The notes: a model not told the origin generated them from the letters alone. DNA of 64,000 nucleotides from Mytilus trossulus (GCF_036588685.1 NC_086384.1:59316110-59380109); one strand, 5' to 3'; shown: positions 1 through 11,970, counted from the stretch's first letter. Translations and numbers: made by a program.

Positions 1-815
1 CGTATGTCAAGGAGAAGCAGGTTTGTTTCGTTGATCTACTATGTTAAAGTACCGTTGCCAAACTATGATGTATGTCAAGGAGAAGCAGGTTAGTTTCGTT
101 GATCTACTATGTTAAAGTACCGTTTCCAAACTATGATGTATGTCAAGGAGAAGCAGGTATGTTTCGTTGATCTACTATGTTAAAATACCGTTTCCAAACT
201 ATGATGTATGTCAAAGAGAAGCAGGTTTGTTTCGTTGATCTACTATTTAAAGTACCGTTTCCAAACTATGACGTATGTCAAGGAGAAGCAGGTTTGTTTC
301 GTTGATCTACTATGTTAAAGTACCGTTTCCAAACTATGATGTATGTCAAGGAGAAGCAGGTTTGTTTCGTTGATCTACTATGTTAAAGTACCGTTTCCAA
401 ACTATGATGTATGTCAAGGAGAAGCAGATTAGTTTCGTTGATCTACTATGTTAAAGTACCGTTTCCAAACTATGATGTATGTCAAGGAGAAGCAGGTTAG
501 TTTCGTTGATCTACTATGTTAAAGTACCGTTTCCAATCTATGATGTATGTCAAGGAGAAGCAGGTTAGTTTCGTTGATCTACTATGTTAAAGTACCGTTT
601 CCAAATTATGATGTATGTCAAGGAGAAGCAGGTTTGTTTCGTTGATCTACTATTTAAAGTACCGTTTCCAAACTATGATGTATGTCAAGGAGAAGCAGGT
701 TTGTTTCGTTGATCTACTATTTAAAGTACCGTTTCCAAACTATGATATATGTCAAGGAGAAGCAGGTATGTTTCGTTGATCTATTTTATGTTTCAGTACC
801 GTTTCAAAGCTGTGA
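1..815. repeat. 68-bp satellite array, about 12 copies
   Basis: Head-to-tail units of 68 bp, each with the landmark ATGTCAAGGAGAAGCAGG followed by TTTCGTTGATCTACTATG. Copies differ by single substitutions and by short deletions in the TATGTTAAAG part. The array continues off the left edge of the window, so its full length is unknown. It lies upstream of the last exon of LRR gene A and probably belongs to that gene's intron or upstream DNA. No coding potential is seen. Confidence 0.95.
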
Positions 816-837
816 TGCTTAGAAAAAACATATTTCA

Positions 838-1090
838 ATATAAAAAAGAAGATGTGGTATGATTGCCAATGAGACAACTATCCACAAAAGACCAAAATGT
901 CACAAACATTAACAACTATCCACAAAAGACCAAAATGTCACAAACATTAACAACTATAGGTCACCGTACAGCCTTCAAAAATTAACAAAGCCCTTACCAC
1001 ATAGTCAGCTATAAAAGGCCCAGATAAGACAATGTGAAACAATTCAAACGAGAAAACTAACGGCCTTATGTATCTAAACACGTTGAAAGT
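838..1090 (+). repeat. Dispersed repeat family A, copy 1
   Basis: Begins AAGAAGATGTGGTATGATTG, then CCAATGAGACAACTATCCAC, and ends near AACTAACGGCCTTATGTA. Closely related copies occur at 7770, 9695, 11636, 30290, 39605, 50480 and 51808, with reverse copies at 13317, 15013 and 49772. It behaves like a SINE or short non-autonomous element; I could not assign a family. This copy carries an internal 38-bp tandem duplication of the CTATCCACAAAAGACC segment. Confidence 0.8.
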
Positions 1091-1551
1091 TGTAATCATT
1101 TGTTATGGAACAAAAATGTATGACTTTAATTGATTATCATTAAGATGCAGTTACCGTCATCAAATAAAAATCACAAATACAATGACGAGACAGCAAGAAA
1201 ATAATAATGTAGAAAGATAATTGATTTGAAATTGTATGCTAAATGGTCAATGACAAATATTTCATGTAGAGTCAGGACGAGAGAACTTAGCAATGAATCC
1301 ATTTTGGTGTTTTGAATAATGACTTGACCGGGATGTAAGGTTAACTAAAAGCTAAATGTACATCCTGAACAGCCATATATAAACCCCTTTTTAGTATCGG
1401 AAATGGGAGAGTAAATACTCTACAATTTGGGTAGAAAGGTTAGCATAGCATGTTATAATTATCCTCGTTGCATGTTGTACAATTTAACGAATAAACAATC
1501 ACATGTTTGAAATTACAGATTGTCAGTTGACAACTCTATATCTCACCTTTA
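1091..1551. other. Unannotated spacer or intron
   Basis: AT-rich sequence with no open frame of useful length, no tandem repeats and no recognised element. It separates repeat A from the 28-bp minisatellite. Confidence 0.5.
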
Positions 1552-4500
1552 TATTGATTTATTGACGTGTGTGTACGCTCCCTGATTTATTGACGTGTGT
1601 GTACGCTCCCTGATTTATTGACGTGTGTGTAAGCTCCCTGATTTATTGACGTGTGTGTACGCTCCCTGATTTATTGACATCTGTGTACGCTTCCTGATTT
1701 ATTGACGTGTGTGTACGCTCCCCGATTAATTGACGTGTGTGTACGCTTCCTGATTTATTGACGTGTGTGTACGCTCCCTGATTTATTGACGTGTGTGTAA
1801 GCTACCTGATTTATTGACGTGTGTGTAAGCTACCTGATTTATTGACGTGTGTGTAAGCTCCCTGATTTATTGACGTGTGTGTAAGCTCCCCGATTAATTG
1901 ACGTGTGTGTACGCTCCCTGATTTATTGACGTGTGTTTAAGCGACCTGATTTATTGACGTGTGTGTAAGCTACCTGATTTATTGACGTGTGTGTAAGCTC
2001 CCTGAATTATTGACGTGTGTGTAAGCTCCCTGATTTATTTACTAGTGTGTAAGCTCCCTGATTTATTAACGTGTATGTTACCTACTTGATTTATTGACGT
2101 ATGTGTAAGTTCCCTGATTTATTGACGTGTGTGTACGCTCTCTGATTTATTGACGTGTGTGTAAGCTCCCTGATTTATTGACGTGTGTGTAAGCTCCCCG
2201 ATTTATTGACGTATGTGTAAGTTCCCTGATTTATTGACGTCTGTGTACGTTCCCTGATTTATTGACGTCTGTGTATGTTCCCTGATTTATTGACATCTGT
2301 GTAAGCTCCCTGATTTACTGACGTGTGTGTAAGCTCCCTGATTTGTTGACGTGAATGTTACCTCCCTGATGTATTGACGTGTGTGTAAGTTACCTGATTT
2401 ATTGACGTGTGTGTAAGCTACCTGATTTATTGACGTGTGTGTAAGCTCCCTGATTTTATTGACGTGTGTGTAAGCTCCCCGATTAATTGACGTGTGTGTA
2501 CGCTCCCTGATTTATTGACGTGTGTGTAAGCTACCTGATTTATTGACGTGTGTGTAAGCTCCCTGAATTATTGACGTGTGTGTAAGCTCCCTGATTTATT
2601 TACTAGTGTGTAAGCTCCCTGATTTATTAACGTGTATGTTACCTACTTGATTTATTGACGTATGTGTAAGTTCCCTGATTTATTGACGTGTGTGTTCGCT
2701 CCCTGATTTATTGACGTGTGTGTAAGCTCCCTGATTTATTGACGTGTGTGTAAGCTCCCCGATTTATTGACGTATGTGTAAGTTCCCTGATTTATTGACG
2801 TCTGTGTACGTTCCCTGATTTATTGACGTCTGTGTATGTTCCCTGATTTATTGACATCTGTGTAAGCTCCCTGATTTACTGACGTGTGTGTAAGCTCCCT
2901 GATTTGTTGACGTGAATGTTACCTCCCTGATGTATTGACGTGTGTGTACGCTCCCTGATTTATTGACGTGTGTGTAGCTCCCCGATTTATTGACATGTGT
3001 GTACGCTTCCTGATTTATTGACATGTGTGTAAGCTTCCCGATTTATTAACGTGTATGTTACCTCCCTAATTTATTGACGTATGTTTAAGTTCCCTGATTG
3101 ATTGACGTGTGTGTTACCTCTCTGATTTTTTGACGTTTGTGTAAGCTCCCTGATTAATTGACGTGTGTGTAAGCTCCCTGATTTGTTGACGTGAATGTTA
3201 CCTCCCTGATGTATTGACGTGTGTGTACGCTCCCTGATTTATTGACGTGTGTGTAAGCTCCCTGAATTATTGACGTGTGTGTAAGCTCCCTGATTTATTG
3301 ACGTGTGTGTAAGCTCCCTGATTTATTAACGTGTATGTTACCTACTTGATTTATTGACGTATGTGTAAGTTCCCTGATTTATTGACGTGTGTGTACGCTC
3401 CCTGATTTATTGACGTGTGTGTAAGCTCCCTGATTTATTGACGTGTGTGTAAGCTCCCCGATTTATTGACGTATGTATAAGTTCCCTGATTTATTGACGT
3501 CTGTGTACGTTCCCTGATTTATTGACGTATGTGTATGTTCCCTGATTTATTGACATCTGTGTAAGCTCCCTGATTTACTGACGTGTGTGTAAGCTCCCTG
3601 ATTTGTTGACGTGAATGTTACCTCCCTGATGTATTGACGTGTGTGTAAGTTACCTGATTTATTGACGTGTGTGTAAGCTACCTGATTTATTGACGTGTGT
3701 GTAAGCTCCCTGATTTGTTGACGTGAATGTTACCTCCCTGATGTATTGACGTGTGTGTAAGTTACCTGATTTATTGACGTGTGTGTAAGCTACCTGATTT
3801 ATTGACGTGTGTGTAAGCTCCCTGATTTATTGACGTGTGTGTAAGCTCCCCGATTAATTGACGTGTGTGTACGCTCCCTGATTTATTGACGTGTGTGTAA
3901 GCTACCTGATTTATTGACGTGTGTGTAAGCTCCCTGAATTATTGACGTGTGTGTAAGCTCCCTGATTTATTTACTAGTGTGTAAGCTCCCTGATTTATTA
4001 ACGTGTATGTTACCTACTTGATTTATTGACGTATGTGTAAGTTCCCTGATTTATTGACGTGTGTGTACGCTCCCTGATTTATTGACGTGTGTGTAAGCTC
4101 CCTGATTTATTGACGTGTGTGTAAGCTCCCCGATTTATTGACGTATGTGTAAGTTCCCTGATTTATTGACGTCTGTGTACGTTCCCTGATTTATTGACGT
4201 CTGTGTATGTACCCTGATTTATTGACATCTGTGTAAGCTCCCTGATTTACTGACGTGTGTGTAAGCTCCCTGATTTGTTGACGTGAATGTTACCTCCCTG
4301 ATGTATTGACGTGTGTGTACGCTCCCTGATTTATTGACGTGTGTGTAGCTCCCCGATTTATTGACATGTGTGTACGCTTCCTGATTTATTGACATGTGTG
4401 TAAGCTCCCCGATTAATTAACGTGTATGTTTCCTCCCTAATTCATTGACGTATGTTTAAGTTCCCTGATTGATTGACGTGTGTGTTACCTCCCTGATTTA

Positions 4501-6172
4501 TTGACGTTTGTGTAAGCTCCCTGATTAATTGACGTGTGTGTAAGCTCCCTGATTTGTTGACGTGAATGTTACCTCCCTGATGTATTGACGTGTGTGTACG
4601 CTCCCTGATTTATTGACGTGTGTGTAAGCTCCCCGATTTATTGACATGTGTGTACGCTTCCTGATTTATTGACATGTGTGTAAGCTCCCTGATAAATTGA
4701 CGTGTGTGTAAGCTCCCCGATTTATTGACGTGTGTGTAAGATCCCTGGTTTATTGACGTCTGTGTAAGCTCCATGATTTATTGACATCTGTTTAAGTTCC
4801 CTGATTTATTGACCTGTTTGTATGATCTCTGATTTATTGACGTCTGTGTAAGCTCCCCGATTTATTGACGTGTGTGTAAGCTACCTGATTTTTTGACGTG
4901 TGTGTAAGCTACCTGATTTGTTGACGTGAATGTTACCTCCCTGATGTATTGACGTGTGTGTACGCTCCCTGATTTATTGACGTGTGTGTAAGCTCCCTGA
5001 TTTATTGACGTGTGTGTAAGCTCCCTGATAAATTGACGTGTGTGTAAGCTCCCCGATTTATTGACGTGTGTGTAAGCTCCCTGGTTTATTGACGTCTGTG
5101 TAAGCTCCATGATTTATTGACATCTGTTTAAGTTCCCTGATTTATTGACCTGTTTGTATGATCTCTGATTTATTGACGTCTGTGTAAGCTCCCCGATTTA
5201 TTGACGTGTGTGTAAGCTACCTGATTTTTTGACGTGTGTGTAAGCTCCCTGATTTATTGACGTGTGTGTAAGCTCCCCGATTTATTGACGTGTGTGTAAG
5301 CTCCCTGGTTTATTGACGTCTGTGTAAGCTCCCTGATTTATTGACGTGTGTGTAAGCTCCCCGATTTATTGACGTGTGTGTAAGCTCCCCGATTTATTGA
5401 CGTGTGTGTAAGCTTCCTGATTTATTGACGTGTGTGTAAGCTCCCCGATTTATTGACGTGTGTGTAAGCTACCTGATTTATTGACGTTTTTGTAAGCTCC
5501 CAGATTTATTGACGTCTGTGTAAGCTCCCTGATTTATTGACGTCTATGTAAGCTACCTGAATGTTACCTCCCTGATGTATTGACGATTTATTGACGTCTG
5601 TGTAAGCTCCCTGATTTATTGACGTGTGTGTAAGCTCCCTGATTTATTGACGTGTGTGTAAGCTCCCTGATTTGTTGACGTGAATGTTACCTCCCTGATT
5701 TATTGACGTCTGTGTAAGCTACCTGATTTATTGACGTGTGTGTAAGCTCCCTGATTTATTGACGTGTGTGTAAGCTTCCTGATTTAATGACGTGTGTGTA
5801 AGCTCCCTGATTTATTGACGTGTGTGTAAGCTCCCTGATTTGTTGACGTGAATGTTACCTCCCTGATGTATTGACGTGTGTATACGCTCCCTGATTTATT
5901 GACGTGTGTATACGCTCCCTGATTTATTGACGTGTGTGTAAGCTCCCTGATTTATTGACGTGTGTGTAAGCTCCCTGATTTATTGACGTCTGTGTAAGCT
6001 ACCTGATTTATTGACGTGTGTGTAAGCTCCCTGATTTATTGACGTGTGTGTAAGCTCCCTGATTTATTGACGTGTGTGTAAGCTCCCTGATTTATTGACG
6101 TCTGTGTAAGCTACCTGATTTATTGACCTGTGTGTAAGCTCCCTGATGTATTGACGTTTTTACGCTCCATCG
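1552..6172. repeat. 28-bp minisatellite, about 165 copies, with higher-order structure
   Basis: Unit of the form TGATTTATTGACGTGTGTGT plus AAGCTCCC (28 bp), repeated for about 4.6 kb. Variant units recur in a fixed order: the ACTAG variant at 2041 and 2602, and the GACGTGAATGTTACCTC variant at 2348 and 2909, each about 561 bp (20 units) apart. Blocks of about 20 units have therefore been duplicated as higher-order repeats. The array ends about 37 bp before the 3' splice site of LRR gene A exon 3, so it sits in that gene's last intron. Any short open frame inside it is a by-product of the periodicity. Confidence 0.95.
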
Positions 6173-6209
6173 TTTTTTTGTTTTATTCCTATACATCAAT
6201 TTTTTTCAG

Positions 6210-6829
6210 GTTTCGCCTCGTCTAACACGTGTGTAAAGGCAGTTGACATGGTAACGTACATATTGGCTGTACCTATAATAACTTTCACTGTTATAAGTTT
6301 AGTATGTATCACACAGTTGTTACTGTATGTTAAGAGAAATGAACAATTTATTCGTGAAATGATAGAAGTTCCAAACATTGATACACGAGAAGATAAGTTT
6401 GCAAAAGCATTAGCGGCAAAAATAGCAAAAAATGAAGAAACTACAGAAAACCGAAGCTTTTCGCATAATTGGTTAGGTGCCAAACGGAAGCTTATGATAG
6501 CAAGAGCCTTGTCGAAAAAGATTACTGCTAACCAATCAGATAATACTTTACCTGAGCATACAAAGCAATGGACTAACCAATCAAACAACCCGTTACATGG
6601 GGATACACAACAATGGAATGAATCATCCCAAGAGGTATATAGTGATAACGAATCAGATATAGAAGATTATGATGAGGACTATGAACTGCAGGATCTATCA
6701 ACTTTACGAGGAGAAAGACTAACAAAGGCTCTGGAAGAAAAGATATTACGAGATTTAGAAAATATTCCTGTTGTTTCAGGTATTTGGGTTGCTGCCCCAA
6801 AGGGAGGTAAATCTGGACTTGAGTTTTAA
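6210..6829 (+). CDS. LRR-family receptor gene A: last exon (membrane segment and cytoplasmic tail)
   Basis: A polypyrimidine tract ending TTTTTTCAG precedes this exon, which begins GT TTC in the same phase as the last exons of genes B and C. It reads G-F-A-S-S-N-T-C, then a hydrophobic membrane segment of about 25 residues (from VTYILAVPIITF to QLLLYV), a basic stop-transfer stretch, and a cytoplasmic tail of about 165 residues. The tail has three charged helical stretches sharing a K/R-A-L-x-x-K-I motif, an Asn/Gln-rich middle, and an acidic Tyr-containing patch (EDYDEDYELQDL). No death, TIR or kinase domain is recognisable. Upstream exons are not in the window. AATAAA lies at 6914-6919. An internal ATG at 6248 exists, but the matching splice phase and the conserved Cys favour a spliced 3' exon. 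Confidence 0.8.
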
Positions 6830-6913
6830 TATTGTACACTAAAACAAAATCAACCAACAGTATGAATGTTCCAAATCATAATAAGTGATTATCTTCTTGG
6901 ATTTATTGATACT

Positions 6914-6919
6914 AATAAA
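6914..6919 (+). terminator. Candidate poly(A) signal of gene A
   Basis: AATAAA about 85 bp after the stop codon; a second AATAAA-like site follows near 6945. Confidence 0.45.
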
Positions 6920-6989
6920 ATATATGTAAATCTTCATTGTATACTAATAAAAAAATTATAAATAAACTACTTCAGAAAATAAATTATTA

Positions 6990-7200
6990 TTGTTCACCTT
7001 TGGAAATCACCAAAAAGGTAAAGTTGTTTTTTCAACTTTGCATTTAGTTGGCTTTTTAACTTTTTTGATCTGAGCGTCACTGATGTGAGTCTTATGTAGA
7101 CGAAACGCGCGTCTGGCGTATAAAATTATTATCCTGGTACTTTAATTTTGATAACTATTTATAACTTTTGTTTATTTATGATACCAAAACATACCAAAGG
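6990..7200 (-). repeat. Dispersed repeat family B, reverse copy
   Basis: Contains the hallmark GACGAAACGCGCGTCTGGCG, flanked by CTGAGCGTCACTGATG and a GGTACTTT end. Forward copies are at 34921, 35275 and 42120, and a short reverse piece is at 34255. Confidence 0.7.
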
Positions 7201-7385
7201 CATATTTAAACTCATCTGAGAGGGTAAAAAACAAACTGATAACGATCGATACATTGAGAAAAAACAAAAATAACGGTACAAACAACCGTCACTGTACACA
7301 AACCACAACATAAAAAACTATAAAATAAGCACAAATTCAACCGGATTGGGTCATCACAGATACCCCGGAAGGGTAAGCAAATCTT
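7201..7385 (+). repeat. Dispersed repeat family C fragment (Penelope-like 3' tail)
   Basis: Diverged copy of the sequence also seen at 32250, 35790, 36880 (reverse), 41660 (reverse) and 47040. It ends in GATACCCCGGAAGGGTAAGC. Elsewhere this sequence directly follows Penelope-like reverse transcriptase fragments. A reverse-oriented piece also lies at about 8050-8220. Confidence 0.55.
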
Positions 7386-7387
7386 AT

Positions 7388-7556
7388 TCATTTTAAGGAA
7401 TGACAGTTATGTTTTTTTCTATCAATGAAGAAATCACATTAAAAATGTGTTGAACACTGAATAACGCGCGAAGCTGGTTGTTTTACAGTGTTCACCACAT
7501 TTTTTTAAATGTTATTTCGAATAAACAGAAGAGAACATAAGTCATTCCTTATAATT
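7388..7556. mobile_element. MITE-like inverted repeat
   Basis: AAGGAATGAC near 7395 is mirrored by GTCATTCCTT at 7541-7550. Inside, a stretch ending GTGTTGAACACTG is mirrored by CAGTGTTCACCAC. The two arms face each other over about 170 bp with no coding capacity. The outer limits and target duplication are unclear. Confidence 0.5.
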
Positions 7557-8480
7557 TAATTAAAAATTCCATTTTAAACCGTAGAAAATCATGAAGAAAC
7601 GTTGATGACGTCACGGTCACATGCCTAAATTATGTTTATGGGCTGATAACCAAATAACGTCAGCCAATCAGAAGACGCATTACATCCAAAATTAAATTAT
7701 TATGAATTAAATTTACTCTAAAATATATAAAAACTGTGGTTGTTTGCGCTAGATTTAATTGTATATACATGTAAAGCCAGTAGGGTAGTAGGATTGCCAA
7801 TGAGACAGGCATATACCGACCAAACTTCAAATGAAGTGGATGTAAGCCATTGTAGGCAAGCGTACCGTATTTAAACAATAAGTAAACCCACACCGTATTG
7901 TAGGCCCCAACATAAAGAATGTGAAAATATTTAATCGAGAAAAGTTAAACTAACGGATATTTTATTACAAAAAAAAAGAAGAAAAAAACAATTTACGAAA
8001 AACAAATACTACAGACATGAACCAACGACCAACCGCTGAACTACAGGTGCGGTTAAGGTGCAGGAAATGCTTACCCTTCCGGAGCACATGATTTCAATCC
8101 CGATTTTATTGGAGTTCGTGTTGTTTCTTTATTATTGATAACTTTTGATTTAAACGTTCTTTGGTTTTGTGATTTTTTTTTTACTCCTTGGTTTTGATTG
8201 TTATTGTCTATAGTCACATAAAAATGAATGTGAGACCAACCCTCCTCTTAACATGGAAAGTAAGAACATACTAAAAAAACGAGTTGGATAAAATTACAAA
8301 GAAATCTCAAAAAAAGAAGAGTGGACGTGGACGGGTACTTATACATCCCTCAAGACAAACAGACACTTAACACAGATCTGATAAACTTAGTACCCGCTTT
8401 TTTTTACAACTATCAAAACCATCTTAGACCTAAATATTAATCACTACACATCCAACATCCAATGGATATAACATAATATA
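7557..8480. other. Spacer with eroded repeats
   Basis: Contains a weak copy of repeat A (about 7770-7950) and a reverse fragment of repeat C (about 8050-8220). No gene-like frame is seen. Confidence 0.45.
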
Positions 8481-9696
8481 ACTAGAGGCACTCAAGAGTC
8501 TGTGTCGCTCACCTGTTACTGTATTTACTGATGCCAATCATCTTGGTTGGTAGGTGGGGTCCTTAGACACTTTTTTAAATAGATACCCTAGTAATAATTG
8601 TGGCCAAGTTAGGTTGGATTTGGCCCATAGTTTTAGAAAAGAAGATTTTTTGTACAAGTTACAAAAATGACGAAAAGTTGTTCAATATTGACTATAAAGG
8701 GCAATAACTCCTTAAGGGGTCCTCTTACAATTTTGATCATGTTGACTTATTTGTAAATCTTACTTTGCTGAACATTATTGCAGTTTACAGTTTATCTCTA
8801 TCTATAATAGTATACATGAAAATAACCAAAAACTGCAAAATTTCCTTAAAATTATCAATTTAAGGGCAGCAACCCAACAACGAGTTGTCCGATTTATCTG
8901 AAAATTTATTCTGATGGATATTTAAATCTTGAGAGATTTGCCCAAATGTCTTAGTTTCAAAGATATAAATCAAAAACTGCATTTTACCACTGTGTTCTAA
9001 TTTTAGCCATGTCGGCCATTTTGTTTGGTAGGCGATGTCATCGAACACATTTTTTAAACAATATACCACAATGATAATTGTGGCCAAGTTTGGTTAAATT
9101 TGGCCATGTAGTTTAAGATAAGAAGATTTTTTTACAAGTTACAAAAAATGACGAAAAGTTGATAAAAATTGAGGGCAATAACTCCTTAAGGGAATGACTG
9201 ACAATTTTAGTCTTGCTGAATTATTTGTAGGTCTTACTTTGCTGAACATTATTGCTGTTTACAGTTTATCTCTATCTATTATAGTATTCAAGATAATAAC
9301 CAAAAACTGCAAAATTTCCTTAAAATAACCAATTCAGGGGCAGCAATCCAACAACAGGTTGTCCGATTCGTCTGAAAATTTCAGGGCAGATAGATTGACC
9401 AGATTAACAAATTTATCTCATGTCAGATTTGCTCTAAATGCTTTGGTTTTTGAGTTATAAGCCAAAAACTGCATTTTACCCCTATGTTCTATGTTTAGCC
9501 ATGGCGGCCATCTTGGTTATTTGGCCGGGTCACCGGACACATTTTTTAAACTAGATACCCCAATGATGATTGTGACCAAGTTTGGTTAAATTTGGCCCAG
9601 TAGTTTCAGGGTAGAAGATTTTTGTAAAAGTTTACGGACGACGGACGCAAAGTGATGAGAAAAGCTCACTTGACCTTTCAGGTCAAGTGAGCTAAA
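8481..9696 (+). mobile_element. Non-autonomous element with about 480-bp internal repeats and a terminal hairpin
   Basis: Starts near GAGGCACTCAAGAGTCTGTG. The segment with GTGGCCAAGTTTGGTTAAAT, GAAGATTTTT and GGGCAATAACTCCTTAAGGG is repeated about 2.5 times (blocks starting near 8540, 9003 and 9490). It ends in a perfect hairpin at 9664-9692: a 12-bp stem GCTCACTTGACC with loop TTTCA. GCTCACCTG near the 5' end resembles the stem, suggesting related termini. No open frame. Confidence 0.6.
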
Positions 9697-9850
9697 AAAA
9701 AAGGAGATGTGGTATGATTAACAATGAGACTTCATTCCACAAGAGACCAAATGACACAGAAATTAACAATATAGATCACCGTACGACCGTCTACAATGAG
9801 CAAAGCCGATACCGCATAGATGGCATTAACAGTCAGAGAAACACATTAAG
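9697..9850 (+). repeat. Dispersed repeat family A, copy
   Basis: GGAGATGTGGTATGATTAAC followed by the repeat A body (CAAGAGACCAAATGACACAG and GAGCAAAGCCGATACCGCAT). It directly follows the hairpin-ended element. Confidence 0.7.
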
Positions 9851-10490
9851 ATGATAACACAATATTGACTGCTGTACCCCTTTTTTTGACATTTTTACTC
9901 TTTGAGCATGTTTGTTTTGTTCATGCATCGTTGACAATGTAATGGAATTTGATGCAACTGGCATACAAGTGAGGGGTTTAGCTAGCTATAAAACCAGGTT
10001 CAATCCACCATTTTCTACATTAGAAAACGCCTGTACCAAGTCAGGAATATGACAGTTGTTATCCATTCGTTTGATGTGTTTGGACTTTTGATTTTGCCTT
10101 TTGATTTTTGATTTTCCTTTTTTAATTTTTCTCGGAGTTCAGTATTTTTGAGTTTTTACTTTTTACATTACCATATGCAAATTATGGCGCGCAACTTGTA
10201 TACTTTTTGATTGTTGATCAAACTGGATTTGTTTATGTATGTCATGAATAGTCACAATATAAGAGGATTTTCTGACGTCCAGTGGCAAACATTCCATTTA
10301 TATGCCCTAATTTAAATTATTTCGACCTGCATACTTTAAGATGGTTTTATTTGCTTATTTTTTAAATTATTAAATCGGTAATAACGATAATCCAAAACCA
10401 TTATATGCTGGATTATAATTTGGCCGATTTAATCAGATAAATGCAATTATAGGATTATGGTGCTACCCTGAATTCAACTTATAATAGGTC
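9851..10490. other. 5' flank of gene B
   Basis: AT-rich sequence without a recognised repeat or frame. It is the likely upstream regulatory region of gene B, but no specific promoter motif can be named. Confidence 0.4.
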
Positions 10491-10673
10491 AGAAACAGTT
10501 AAAACCCATATAATTCTGAAGAGAAACCTTAAAGTACATCACACATCTTACTGTTTATACACGACTACTAGAATCTTGTACAGGATTATGTACCTTAAAC
10601 TTGACTTAGATAGATCTGAAACAAGTTAACCAAAATTATAAAGAAATACTAAAAGTACATCCCACATCTGATT
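10491..10673 (+). repeat. Imperfect tandem duplication just upstream of gene B
   Basis: Two diverged copies about 125 bp apart (from 10491 and from 10615) share the order TGAAACA-GTTAA, AGAAA-CT-AAAGTACATC and CACATCT. The second copy ends about 45 bp before the preferred start codon, so the duplication lies in the promoter or 5' UTR. Confidence 0.45.
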
Positions 10674-10716
10674 GTGTAATACTGGAATTATTCTATTTTA
10701 TGGTAAAAGAAATGAA

Positions 10717-11584
10717 ATGAGTTTTGGATGCATTTTGATACTTTTATATCTGCCTGGTGTTTTACTAAATCCCGTCGGCTGTTCCTATGATGCTACTAAT
10801 GTACTTTACACGTGTAATGCACGATACTGGTCTCTGCCTCTGCTGTTTAGTGACTTCACAACACAACCGCAACGTATTGTATTGGTAGATGTCGCAGGGG
10901 AACTACCGGCTACTGTACCAAATGGACCAACTTTTAGTGGGTTCAGTTCAACAAATGCTGCGCTCTTTGACGGAAGATTTTCTCCGTCTTTGCAGATAAT
11001 GTGTTTTGAAGATAGCGATTTGATCATGTTCATGGACACGTTTGTCGATTTTGATTGGCTAGACGATGTGATTATTACTGACTGTAACATACTGTCTCTA
11101 CCTGTTCAAGTGTTCTCTCATATTGGTGATGTTAACTCGTTTACAATTGAAGGAGGCTCTGTAAATAACATGGTGGCAAACAGCTTTCAAGGATTAAATG
11201 TTAAGAAAATCACAACTGCGCCGACGCCAAAGGGATCATTTACAATACGTAACAGCCAAATTACTTCTGGGCAGCTAGCACCTGGCGCTCTTTTTAACAT
11301 TAACAATGCCACAACCATAATCCTCGAAAATAACCACATTACAACAATAGGAAGTGATACATTTCAGGGCGTGCCACAATTATATAACCTTACGCTTAGT
11401 TATAACGACATTACAAGTATTCCTGAATCTATATTCACAAACCTGCATGCTTTGGAACACGTGACCATTTGGGGAGTTCACTGGGATTGCACGTGTGATA
11501 AACTCTGGTTTATACCTTACGCCTCTGACAACAATATAACTGTAAACGGCGATATCGTGTGTTCTACACCAGCAGGATATAACA
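10717..11584 (+). CDS. LRR receptor gene B, exon 1 (signal peptide and LRR ectodomain)
   Basis: The start at 10717 is preferred over an in-frame ATG at 10672 because it aligns with the start of gene C and gives the same 868-nt exon; the upstream ATG adds 15 residues before a second hydrophobic leader. The exon encodes a hydrophobic signal peptide (MSFGCILILLYLPGVLL), a Cys-containing N-terminal cap, about five degenerate LRRs (clearest around residues 195-246, with NNHITTIGSDTF and YNDITSIPESIF), and an LRRCT-like cap with W-x-C-x-C and a later GDIVCSTPA. Several N-x-S/T sites are present. The donor follows a phase-1 codon (AACA|GTAAGT). The product is predicted to be a type I surface protein. 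It is a close paralogue of gene C. Ligand unknown. Confidence 0.88.
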
Positions 11585-11635
11585 GTAAGTTCGTAGTTCA
11601 CAAGCAACATAACCGATCTGCATAATATAACATAT

Positions 11636-11970
11636 AAAAAAGAAGATGTGGTGTGGTTGCCAATGAGACAACTATCCACAAAAGACCAAAGTGACACAGA
11701 CATTAACAAATATAGGTCACCGTACGGCCTTCAACAAAGAGCAAAGCCTATACCGCATAGTCAGCTATAAAAGGCCCCGATAAGACAATGTAAAACAATT
11801 CAAACGAGAAAACTAACGGCCTTATATATGTAAAAAATATGAACTAAAAACAAAAATTTAACACATAAACAAACGACAACCACTGAATTTACAGGCTCCT
11901 AACTTGGGACAGGCACATATATAAATAATGTGGCGGGGTTAAACATGCTAGCGGGATCCCAACCCTCTCC
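11636..11970 (+). repeat. Dispersed repeat family A, long copy in gene B intron 1
   Basis: One of the fullest copies: AAGAAGATGTGGTGTGGTTG through the CTATAAAAGGCCCCGATAAG block to the GCTCCTAACTTGGGACAGGC and GCGGGATCCCAACCCTC end. A shorter piece of the same end (GCTCCTGACTTGTGACAGGC) recurs at about 12247-12270, just before exon 2. Confidence 0.8.

Noticed and set aside
4862-5110. Minus-strand frame of Thr/His-rich 28-residue-period repeats
   Set aside because: Produced by the 28-bp minisatellite; the frame is lost in neighbouring units and there is no start context or homology.
1-6172. Regular direct repeats that might suggest a CRISPR array
   Set aside because: Repeats are contiguous without unique spacers, no cas genes are present, and the genome is eukaryotic.
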